Part shown: positions 45,331 through 55,056 of the stretch, piece by piece
Numbering within the stretch: the stretch's first letter is position 1
Layout: every line of letters begins with the position of its first letter
Assembly (NCBI GenBank): GCA_020205615.1
Contig: CM035171.1
Coordinates: forward strand, 25,547,741 to 25,611,740
Source of the DNA: Panax quinquefolius
Taxonomy: Eukaryota > Streptophyta > Magnoliopsida > Apiales > Araliaceae
Length of the DNA stretch: 64,000 nucleotides
Direction: 5' to 3'
Made by a program: the position numbers and the translations under genes
The notes under the pieces: generated by a model
Database searches by the model: none
The model's input: only the letters and a program-made list of their open reading frames with translations
What the model was told of the DNA's origin: nothing

Positions 45331-46613
45331 GGATGGAAGCACCAAAGGCCGTCCCAGAAAATTCAAAGCCGGTAGTGAAAGGGAGAGCGTTTGTTGTGAC
45401 CTCCCAGAAAGCAAGGAACCCAAATGAGGTCATCACGGGTAAGCTTATTATAAACTATAGCGAAGTCTATACTTTATTTGATACCAGTTCTACCCATTCT
45501 TTTATTTCTCCTACTTGCGCTCAACGATTAAATTTGACTCCGGAGAAATTAGACTTTGACTTATCTGTGGAAACTCTATTGGGAGAAACCTTCATTACAT
45601 CCACTGTTTATAAGTCTTGTTTGGTTCAAATCGGTACCCTCACATTACATGTCGATCTTATTTCATTGAAAATACTTGCATTTGACGTAATTCTAGGGAT
45701 TGATTGGTTAACTACTCATCATGCAAAAATTGATTGTTTTCATAAGGTTGTTAGCTTTCATATTCCTAATCAACCTATTATGCGAATTCAAGCGACCAAA
45801 CCATTAAAATCAATCACGGTCATCTCAAGCCATAAAGCTATTCGTTTATTGAAAAACGGATGTCAAGATTTCTTAGCTCATTTCACGGATCTAAACAAAA
45901 ATACGTCAGTTTTGAATGATATTTCTATTGTTAATAAATTCCTTGACGTATTCCCTAAAGAACTTCCTGGCCTATCCCCAGAGCGTGAAATTGAATTTTG
46001 TATCGACCTTGAACCCGGTACAAAACCCATTTCCAAAGCCCCATATCGAATGGCTCCTATTGAACTTCAGGAGTTAAAGACCCAACTGCAGGAATTGTTA
46101 GACATTGGCTTTATTCGTCCTAGTACTTCTCCTTGGGGTGCTCCTGTTCTATTCGTGAAGAAGAAAGATGGGAGTATGCGACTTTGTATTGATTATCGGG
46201 AGTTGAATCATGTCACCATCAAAAATAGGTACCCATTGCCACGTATTGATGACCTGTTTAACCAGTTGCAAGGAGCCAAATTCTTTTCAAAGATTGATCT
46301 TCGTTCCGGATATCACCAATTAAATATTAGAACGGATGACATTACAAAGACGGCTTTCAGAACTCGGTATGGGCATTATGAATTCCTAGTCATGTCCTTT
46401 GGATTGACTAATACTCTTGCTGCCTTCATGGACATGATGAACCGAGTATTCAAGGAATATTTGGATCACTTTGTCATCGTCTTTATTAATGACATCCTTA
46501 TTTATTCCAAAATCCGTGAAGATCATGAGCAACACTTGAGGCTTACACTCCAAAAGCTTAGTGAATACAAGCTTTATGCCAAGTTGAAGAAATGCGAGTT
46601 CTGGCTTGAGTAA
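45331..46613 (+). pseudogene. Element B protease and reverse transcriptase
   Basis: This is part of a 454-codon open frame (45249-46613), the longest in the window. The protease motif is D-T-S-S at 45480 where element A has D-T-G-S, a G-to-A change at the catalytic glycine. RT blocks: [47 protein letters not shown] and VMSFGLTN, then F-I-N-D at 46482-46493 where F-I-D-D is expected, so one catalytic aspartate is asparagine. The frame ends at TAA 46611 where element A has GAA. Two independent changes in active sites indicate that it had already lost selection. Confidence 0.9.
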
Positions 46614-48857
46614 GTAGCATTCCTTGGGCACGTAGTATCAAGTCATGGAATATCTGTTGACCCGGCAAAGATTGAAGCTATTCAAAGCTGGGAGCAACCT
46701 AAATCAATGACCGAAGTACGTAGCTTTCTCGGTTTAGCTGGTTATTATTAGAGCTTCGTGGAAGGATTTTCTCGAATCGCTACTCCATTAACTCAGCTGA
46801 CTCGAAAAGCTACAAAGTTTGGTTGAAGCGAAGAATGTGAGAAGAGTTTTCAAGAACTCAAGAGGAGATTCATTTTAGCACCTGTTCTGACAATACCATC
46901 TGGCTCGGAGGGATTTGTCATCTATAGTGATGCTTCGGGCAAAGGGTTGGGATGTGTTCTCATGCAACAATAGAAAGTCATAGCCTATGCCTCACGATAA
47001 CTCAAAGAATATGAGAGGAATTATCCTACTCATGATCTAGAGTTGGCAGCTGTTGTTTTTGCACTTAAAATTTAGAGGCATTACTTGTATGGGGAGAAAG
47101 TGGAGATCTTTACGGATCATAAAAGCCTCAAATATTTCTTCACTCAAAAGGAACTCAACATGCGATAACGACGTTGGCTTGAACTGTTGAAAGATTATGA
47201 TCATACCATCCAATACCATCTTGGAAAGGCGAACGTGGAAGCTAACGCATTGAGTAGAAGATCATATGTAAGTACGAGTGCGATATTGTCAACACAAAGG
47301 CCCATTTTGTGTGACTTGCAAAGGATAGAGATAAAGTTAAAGACTCCAGGGACCCATGTGATGATGGTAAATATACGAGTAGAACCGACTTTAATTGATA
47401 AAGTTAAAGCTGCTCAAGCTACAGACCTGGAGCTGATGAGTATGAGGAAGAAAGTGCAAGAAGGTGCTATGCCGGAAGCAAGAATCGATGAAGAAGGAAT
47501 ACTTCGAGTCAACTCTAGACTTTGTGTTCCTAACAACCCTGATTGAAAGTATAAAACCATGATGGAGGCGCACAACACACCATTTGCAATCCATCTTGGG
47601 AGTACCAAAATGTATCATGATATTCGTCATACATTTAGGTGGAGCAATATGAAGAGAGAGATAGCGCTGTTTATCTCAAGGTGTCTAACTTGTCAACGAG
47701 TTAAAGCGGAGCATCAAGTACCAAAAGGTCCATTGCAACCACTTGAAATTCCAGAATGGAAGTGGGAGCACATTACCATGGATTTCGTTATCGGTCTTCC
47801 TAAGGTTTCTCAAGGTATAGATGCGATTTGGGTCATTGTTGATAGATTGACCAAGTCTGCTCATTTCTTACCGATACGAGAAACTTATACACTTGAACGT
47901 CTTGCTCGTATGTACATAAACGAGATTATAAGACTGCATGGTATGCCAGTATCCATCGTTTCTGATCGAGACCCAAGATTCACTTCGCGATTTTGGGTTA
48001 GTTTGCAGAAAGTTATGGGCACAGATTTACGATTTAGCTCGGCATATCATCCTCAGACGGACAGGTAGTCGGAGAGGACTATTCAAACTCTTGAAGATTT
48101 ATTAAGACTCTGTGTCCTTGAATTCAAGGGAAGTTGGGATAAGTTCTTACCATTGGTGGAGTTTTCTTACAACAACAGTTATCAAGCAAGTATTGGCATA
48201 GCTCCATTTGAGGCGTTGTATGGAAGAAAGTGTCGTTCTCCAGTATGCTGGGATGAGGTGGGAGAAGCAACGTTGTTGGGACCGGAGTTGGTACGTATGA
48301 CTACAGAGAAGATTCAAACGATCCGGCAACGTATAAAAACCTCACAAGATTGACAAAAGAGTTATGTTGATCTTCATCGAAAGGACGTGGAATTCGATAT
48401 AGGAGATCATGTGTTGTTACGTGTTGCTCCATGGAAAGGAGTTTTGAGATTTGGAAAGAGAGGAAAGCTCAATCCTCGATTCATCAGCCCATTTTTAATC
48501 CTCGATCGAGTAGGAAATGTGGCCTATAGACTCGCTTTACCGCCAAGTATGTCTCGTGTTCATAACATTTTTCACATATCCATGTTACGTAAATATGTGA
48601 AAGACCCAAACCACATTATTGAGTTAGAACCGGACGAAATAGCGGAAGATTTGACGTATGAAGAGATTCCTGTTCAAATCTTGGATAAGAAGGAACATAT
48701 TCTACGCTCCAATGTTATACCTCAAGTCAAAGTTTTGTGGAGAAACCACGATGTTGAGGAAATTACCTGGGAGTTAGAATCTAAAATGAAGTCAAGGTAT
48801 CCTTACCTCTTCGATATACCAGGTACATACCCTAATTTCGAGGGCGAAATTTCATAA
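46614..48857 (+). pseudogene. Element B RNase H, integrase and chromodomain
   Basis: Same frame as the RT all the way to the stop at 48855, with ten in-frame stops from 46611 to 48353 and no frameshift. RNase [34 protein letters not shown]. Integrase: zinc-binding region with C-L-T-C at about 47687, catalytic D at 47781 (MDFVIGLPK), D at 47964 (VSDRDPRF) and E at 48072, the last two 35 residues apart as in the classic D,D-35-E. The GPY-like C-terminus and chromodomain ([33 protein letters not shown]) close the protein. The catalytic triad is intact although the frame is not. Confidence 0.92.
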
Positions 48858-48868
48858 GAAGGGGAGGT
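48857..48868 (+). other. Element B polypurine tract
   Basis: AAGAAGGGGAGGT-type tract just before the 3' LTR start TGTAAGACC at 48869. Confidence 0.85.
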
Positions 48869-49601
48869 TGTAAGACCCCAACTTTTTGAATAAAAATGAA
48901 TTTTCTATAAATATCATTTTTTTAATATTATGGAATAAATTTGATATAATGTTATAGTTGTGGGTAATTTTTATAAATTTTGCAAAGTACGCAAGTTGTT
49001 ATATAATATTCGATGATAACAAGATAGTAGATTTTACCGTAGTGCAGGGGTAATTCGATGATGTGGATTATTTATTAAGCTGAGTCCCAGCGATAAAAGT
49101 GATGAAAAAACCTTTTAAATCATAGAAGATAGTAGATTTTATTCTCTACTTGACTCTTTTAATGGATTACTTGTTCCGCTGCAGTTAAACTTGATGTTTA
49201 TTATATTTTATCAGTTTAACACTGTTGAAGGCTAATGATAATTTATTCTGCATTATCTTAGTTATAATATTTCTTACTGGGCTAGTTGAGCTCACCCTTT
49301 TGCTTTCATTGTTCTCTTCAGGAAATGAGAACGTAGCAGGGACTAGTCGGGGAATGGAGTGACGGTCCAGATGATAGCATTAGTAGTCCTCACTATTCTA
49401 TGAAATAGTGTAATAATAATTGTAATGAGGACTCCTTTTGAGTTTGTATACTCTCTAGTGGACAATATTTGTATTCAAACTCACAATTTATGTTTTGTCA
49501 TAATGTATACGACAGTTGTATTATTAAGTTGTATTTGAATTTTGTACCATGTATCTGGCGACTCAAGATGGGTGATGTATACCTATTTTGGGGGCGTCAC
49601 A
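48869..49601 (+). mobile_element. Element B 3' LTR with internal deletion
   Basis: 733 bp against 2630 bp in the 5' LTR. The first 145 bp end at ATATTCGAT, then a filler GATAACAAGATAGTAGATTTTA, then the LTR resumes at CCGTAGTGCAGGGG. U3 with the TATA box and the repeat array is lost. Most of the filler copies AGATAGTAGATTTTA, which occurs about 100 bp downstream at 49127. Confidence 0.9.
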
Positions 49602-49606
49602 AGCGA

Positions 49607-50250
49607 GGCTGATATCTAGCTTGTTCATATGAAAAATTCACAACAATTATGAGAAGGAGTCCAGGAGTAACTGCAAAATCTAATCTTGACTCAACTCTCC
49701 ATCCATAACAAAACTTGTTGTCCTAATTGTTTAATCAAATTAATCATGTTAGGACTTTTGTCTGTACTATAGTGTCATCGGTCATTCTAGAAAAGAAGAG
49801 CTCCTTAGATATCTGATATCTATCAGTCCTACTTTCCTTACCATCAACTACTTGATGTGCATGAATATAGTAGGAGCATCCATAGTTTCATGTTGACGTT
49901 GAAGCACATTACTCATGGATGCGAGAATGATGCATTGAGCCAACTGTGCATCATCTTGTCTCTTTCTAAAAGTAGTAATCTCTTCCTCAGAGGCATTATC
50001 TGCAACCATTGCAGGGATAGGCGTATTAAGGACATAAGATAACTTTTCAGCCGTGAGAACTATTCTCAATTTCCTTAACCAATCCGTTTAATTCAGTCTG
50101 GTTAAATAGCATCTAATATGTTTCGCAGTGATAGTAATTTAGACATTGTAAAATTCTATAAATGAATTTGTAATTAACAACATTTTAGCATACATTCTTT
50201 TATTAATTATCAAAATAATTTAGGTCTTGTTTTATATTGGTATCTCTCAC
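49607..50250 (-). pseudogene. Copia-2 gag, 5' part
   Basis: The best piece is a 73-codon frame at 50069-49848 with VLTAEKLSYVLNTP, SEEEITTFRKRQDDAQLAQ and MDAPTIFMH, a clear UBN2-type copia gag N-terminal half. Between 49840 and 49607 gag continues in shifted frames towards the TSD of element B. The 61-codon plus-strand frame at 49857 is a shadow. Confidence 0.82.
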
Positions 50251-50349
50251 TATTTTCATCCAACTATATTACCCTCACTTATATAGTTCGGCAAAATCTA
50301 ATTAAAGATTTGCTAGTGAGAATAAGGATCCCATTTCAAATATATATAG

Positions 50350-50646
50350 CCTTGTGGTGACACAACAAACTATATATAAATAAATAGGTAAACAACTCTT
50401 GTCAATTACATCAACATGTAACTTCTTTGTTTTGCCTCTTAGATTATTTTGATCAAGTGGTGGCACATCCGAATCAAAATTATCTAAGTTAAGTCCAACC
50501 TAGCACTACATATATTCAAAAAAGAAAAACATTGTCCTTGTGGTAACACAACAAAACAACATTGTTCAATTTTCTTTATAAGCATCAAATGTGATAAAAT
50601 TAACATCTCAAAGAACTAAGATAAGCCTTGTGGTGACACAACAAAC
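50350..50646 (-). repeat. TGTGGTGACACAACA motifs in copia-2 leader
   Basis: Copies at 50350, 50536 (GGTAACAC variant) and 50626, colinear with those of copia-1. Confidence 0.75.
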
Positions 50647-50791
50647 TTATAATAATTAATTGATACTCTATTATTTTTTATCATGTTAGAAGGCGACGTT
50701 CGATATTCTAAATATCTTTGAACGCTTAGGACTTAATATAAAATCTTTGAGGGGTTTGTGATTAATTTGTCTCATCTTGTTTAGCGCGCAT

Positions 50792-50836
<45 letters not shown>

Positions 50837-50837
50837 G
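50792..50837. repeat. (CA)n(TA)n microsatellite
   Basis: About 15 CA units are followed by about 7 TA units. Copia-1 has only TA repeats at the matching place (8578-8600), so the CA tract expanded in this copy. Confidence 0.95.
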
Positions 50838-51389
50838 TATAAGCATGCACATATAGAATACTATATTCTACTCGGATTGATTATGGACTTTTATTCTAGT
50901 TTGGTTCACTAGAGCCACCAAGTAAACCAAAAGGTTAAACCCTAGGGGTGCAAGAATTAATATTTAAATATAACTATTACATTTAAACCCGGGCTCCATT
51001 ATAAACGGGTCTTCAAGCGCTCCTTGCTCCTTGATCTCCAATTCTTCAAAATTAATTCTAACTATTTCTATTACCAAACTATTTAAAATAAATAGAAACC
51101 TTGATTAGTAGTCAAGGGGAAGTACATAGGAGGATGATAGAATTTACATTAAGAAAAATTAGGTAAGACGAGGTACGCAAACCCCATTTAATAAAACTCA
51201 TACATTCATGCATCCAACTAAAATAAAATTCAATCGCATTGGTCAATAGTCCATAATCAATCTCATTTATTATCATACACATCACCATACGCATCAATAA
51301 ATAATATTCATCTCATGAATAATAAACATTCAATATATATATTGATATCATTTAATGGGCAAAATTAGTTAGCATAAAATCTAATTTTG

Positions 51390-51960
51390 AATCAAAATAA
51401 ACTCCTTTATTTTAATCCAAATTTAAATCAAAATAAATCTCTTTTATTTTAATTTATCCAATTTTGAATAAAATAAACTATTTTATTTTAATCAAAATTT
51501 TTAATCAAAATAAACTCATTTATTTTAATTAATTATGAAATCCAATTCAAGAAGAATAAAAAACTCCTTTATTTTAGGAAACACGGATTCTCTTTCCTAT
51601 TCACAAATAAACTCTTTTATTTTGAATAATATGAAATCTTATTCCATATCTAAATAAACTCTTTTATTTAAGAAAATACGGATTCTCTTTTATATTCACA
51701 AAAAACTCATTATTTTGAATAATGTGAAATCTTATTTCATATCTAAATAAACTCCTTTATTAAAGGAAATATGAAATCCAATTTCAACTCTAATTAGTTA
51801 TCATAAAATCCAATTCCAACTCCAATTAGTTATCATAGAATTCAATTACAACTCTAATTGTTAGCATGAAATCCAATTTTAAGATTAAAATAAACTATTT
51901 TATTTTAATATTAAAATAAACATTTATTTTAAGATTAAAATAAACATTTTATTATAATTA
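51390..51960. repeat. Palindrome array in copia-2 leader
   Basis: The same AAATAAACTC(C/T)TTTATTT hairpin units as in copia-1, with fewer spacers of the AATTATGGAATCC type. The number and order of units differ between the two copies. Confidence 0.8.
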
Positions 51961-52030
51961 TAAAATAATAAGAATAATATATATATATATATATATATAT
52001 AAACCGAAATCTTATAATATATATATATAT

Positions 52031-52197
52031 GGGATTCCATCCACAGCAACCGGTTGTTGGGAGCAACCCATTTTTGGTCACCAGCCACACTGACTGTGGC
52101 GACTTATAAAAAAATTACATAAGGGCTTAGACAGTGCAAGTGTGGCGGTGGCTAAAATGGGTTGCTCCCAACAATCGGTTGCTGTGGATGGAATCCC
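52031..52197. mobile_element. MITE with about 60-bp terminal inverted repeats
   Basis: Starts GGGATTCCATCCACAGCAAC and ends with its reverse complement GTTGCTGTGGATGGAATCCC. The inverted repeats extend about 60 bp with few mismatches around a short AT-rich loop. Total length is 167 bp. It lies inside an AT microsatellite, so the flanking TATATATAT on both sides is compatible with a 9-bp duplication but also with TA or other lengths. Long TIRs starting GGG would suit a Mutator-like MITE. The superfamily is uncertain. It is absent from copia-1. Confidence 0.88.
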
Positions 52198-52333
52198 TAT
52201 ATATATATATCATATCACCTGAATTCAAAAGTGAAACCTGTGACTTATTTACATGATTAGTTCGGTAATATAAATATTATATATATATTATAATTATATA
52301 TTGTTTAATATATATAAACTAAACCGCGTAAAG

Positions 52334-52365
<32 letters not shown>

Positions 52366-52562
52366 ACATTCTATAAAAAAACGAAGTACTGCAACATCTG
52401 TGAATGTGCAGGATTACCGATTTCGGAAAATAAAAGCTTCGCTATTTTATTCTTTATTTTTAAAAATAAATTTTATACAATAAATTATGTCCAATTAAAT
52501 TGTTCTAAACACATTAAAATACATATCAAATTAAAATAATTAATAATTCGCATAAAGGTTTA
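52198..52562. other. Copia-2 leader, AT-rich
   Basis: Contains (AT)n runs near 52198-52212 and 52339-52364, with no coding content. It continues to the primer site. Confidence 0.6.
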
Positions 52563-52574
52563 GCTCTGATGCCA
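52563..52574 (-). other. Copia-2 primer binding site (initiator tRNA-Met)
   Basis: Plus strand GCTCTGATGCCA, the reverse complement of TGGCATCAGAGC. It adjoins the right LTR and fixes the orientation. Confidence 0.82.
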
Positions 52575-52575
52575 C

Positions 52576-53386
52576 TTTTAGGTTTGTAATATTCATGAAT
52601 GCAATCAAATTGCACAAAATAAGCAGAAGCATAGAAAATCAATGTTTTTAAAATTTACAAACCATATACCTGGATCATCCTTTATGCACAATTATTAATT
52701 AAACAAAAAGATAAAGAACAAAATCCTTTCGCGTTCACCTCCAAATCCTTTCGCGTTCAACTTGAATCAACCGCGTTTGGTTCCTTCCTTTGATCAATGT
52801 TAGCCACCCAAGTGTTTGGCCTCTAGAGGTGATCCACTAACGAAGAAAAAAGATTCAAGAAGATGAGTGTTTGGCAAAATCCTACTTTTTTCTATCTCTT
52901 ATAGAAAAGAAAAAGAGCGTACTCTTCAACAATTGGAATCACGTCTGTTGTGAAAAAGTCAACAACAACTCTACACTCATAATAAGACTCCTCTTATTTA
53001 TAGATGTAGGCAACCCTCCTTAACAATTAAGGAATTATATTTTATTTTAATTAATTAAACTCCTTTAATTAATTAGGCTCTCAATCTTATTAGGAATAAT
53101 TAATTAAAATCTTTTAATTAATTAGCCTCCTAATCTTATTAGGATATATGATAGTACTTTTATTAATTAATTCTCAAACTCTTTTAGGAATTAAATAATA
53201 ATAATATTAATAATAATAATAACACTCCTCTTATTAATTTATATTTAATATTTTCAAAATATTAAATAATAAATATTAAGCTATTTAATTCATTCCATCA
53301 CCATAGATTAAATTAAATATACTTAACTTATTATTATGATTATGCCATTTACTTCTTAAATAATTATTCTTCCTTTTATGGTGTGA
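52576..53386 (-). mobile_element. Copia-2 5' LTR, truncated
   Basis: Colinear with copia-1 10430-11263. It breaks off after TTATGGTGTGA, where the other LTRs continue CCCTTTAGG, so its own U3 start is missing. A minus TATA box is at 53002-52995. The next 18 bases (GATAGTGGACTCTCATGA) are the reverse complement of copia interior near 38950, and then an inverted LTR begins. Confidence 0.87.
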
Positions 53387-53401
53387 GATAGTGGACTCTC
53401 A

Positions 53402-54275
53402 TGATCATTTGTGTGGAGACACTAAAGCAGGTATTTAGGTGCTTATTGGAGAATAATTTTACTAAATGTGGCTCGCTAAGGAATACCTAATGGAGTTTTA
53501 CTTGTCTGTCAATAGAAATTCCTGAAGTGATAGTAGTACAAGTGTTCCTTAAATTTGAGATCATCATATAGTATATTGTGTATGATGAGTTATACTTTGA
53601 CTTATTTTTTAAGACCCTTAGGGTATATCAAATGGTATGCTTGGGTATAATAAGTTGTACAGGGAGATAATGTAAAATCAATAAAGAATCTACCGCTTCT
53701 AGTAAAAGAAGAAAATGTCATATGTGATTCGATAAATGACAATCCAGTAGTCCTTAGCCAAGGCAGAATGAAATTAGAAAGGATTTTCTAATTTGCATTA
53801 TTTGGAGTTGTGCATTTAAGAATCGAAATACATATAATTAAATAAAATAAGACTTGACTGTAATTTTATGTCTTATATTTAATTGGGACATTGTATGGTG
53901 GAAGGATTGAATTGTACGGTAACTATTTACTCAAAGTTTCTTTTATGATTAATGTTGAAATCTATATTGTCTAAAAATTCGGTGATCGCTAAGGAGACTT
54001 ATCCTTATTGTAGAATAAATGTTATTTATTTAAATAAATTATTATATTAATTTATTTATTTAAATAAGATTAGAATTATTTTAATTAATTTATTCACAAC
54101 CAGTTTAATATGGAGACCTAAAGGGTCACATCGCAAAAGGAAGAATATTTATTTAAGAAGCAAATGACATAATCGTAATAATAAGTTTAAGTGTATTTAA
54201 TTTAATCTATGGTGATAGAATAAATTAAATAGTTTAATATTTTAAAATATTAAATTTAAATTAATAAGAAGAGTC

Positions 54276-54321
<46 letters not shown>

Positions 54322-54972
54322 TATTATTATTTAATTCCTAAAAGAGTTTGAGAATAAATTAATAAAATGTACTCTCATATATTCCTAATAAGATTAGGAG
54401 GCTAATTAATTAAAAGAGTTTAATTAATTATTCCTAATAAGATTAGGAGGCTAATTAATTAAAGGAGTTTAATAAATTAAAATAAACTCCAATTCCTAAA
54501 TTATTTAGGAGATTTGCCTACATCTATAGAGGAGTCTTATTATGGGTAAGGGTTGATGTTTTCACAACACAAACTGAAAATTTCAAAAGTTGAGAGAGTA
54601 CACAATATTCTATAGAGATAGAATTAGGGTTTTGTCAAACACCCATCTTAGCTTCTTGAATACTTATTCTTCCTTGGTGAATCGCCTTTAGAGGCCAAAT
54701 ACTTGGGTGGCTAATGTTAATCAAAGAAAGGAATCAAACTTGGTGAATTCAAGTTGAACATGAAAAGGAATTGGAGGTGAATTCATACCTGAGGAAGCTA
54801 GTTTCTACAAGGGTATGAATGTGATCTCCTTCTCTTTTCTATTAATTGATAATTATGCACAAAGTATGATCATGGTGATGGGTTTGTATGAAAATTTTAA
54901 ATTTCTATTTTATCGCGCTTCCGCACCTTTATATAATTTTATTGCATTATCGCGTTATATAGAAACCTAACA
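53402..54972 (+). mobile_element. Inverted copia LTR copy (plus orientation)
   Basis: Reverse complement of the copia LTR from its middle to the R/U5 end, finishing AACCTAACA. It pairs with 52576-53386 to give inverted arms of about 0.8 kb (right arm about 54128-54972) around a 0.74-kb loop. It is more diverged than the other LTRs, and its last 100 bp differ strongly. It contains a TTA microsatellite. Confidence 0.85.
54277..54330. repeat. (TTA)n microsatellite
   Basis: About 17 TTA units with one interruption in the inverted copia LTR. The other LTR copies hold only short AATAAT tracts here. Confidence 0.95.
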
Positions 54973-55056
54973 GTAAAAAACTAAAACACTATTGTAACAC
55001 TGCACAAAAGAACATTAATATTATATATTATAGTTGTGTAGTTAAATAACACTGCA
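54973..55056. other. Flank between copia and Tekay LTRs with duplicated segment
   Basis: TAACACTGCACAAAAGAACATT begins near 54993 and TAACACTGC recurs at 55047. The rest (CCAAAAGAACATTT) follows after the solo LTR at 57710. The target was therefore probably a two-copy tandem repeat of about 54 bp. Confidence 0.55.

Larger units (their letters stand above)
41397..49601 (+). mobile_element. Tekay/Del-type chromovirus, element B
   Basis: This 8205-bp element is flanked by AGCGA at 41392-41396 and 49602-49606. Excising it rejoins copia-2 gag exactly as in copia-1. The 5' LTR is 2630 bp. The 3' LTR is only 733 bp because of an internal deletion. Gag-pol is nearly full length with pol in one frame, but with ten stops from 46611 to 48353. 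Protease and RT catalytic positions are altered (DTG to DTS, FIDD to FIND). Confidence 0.94.
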
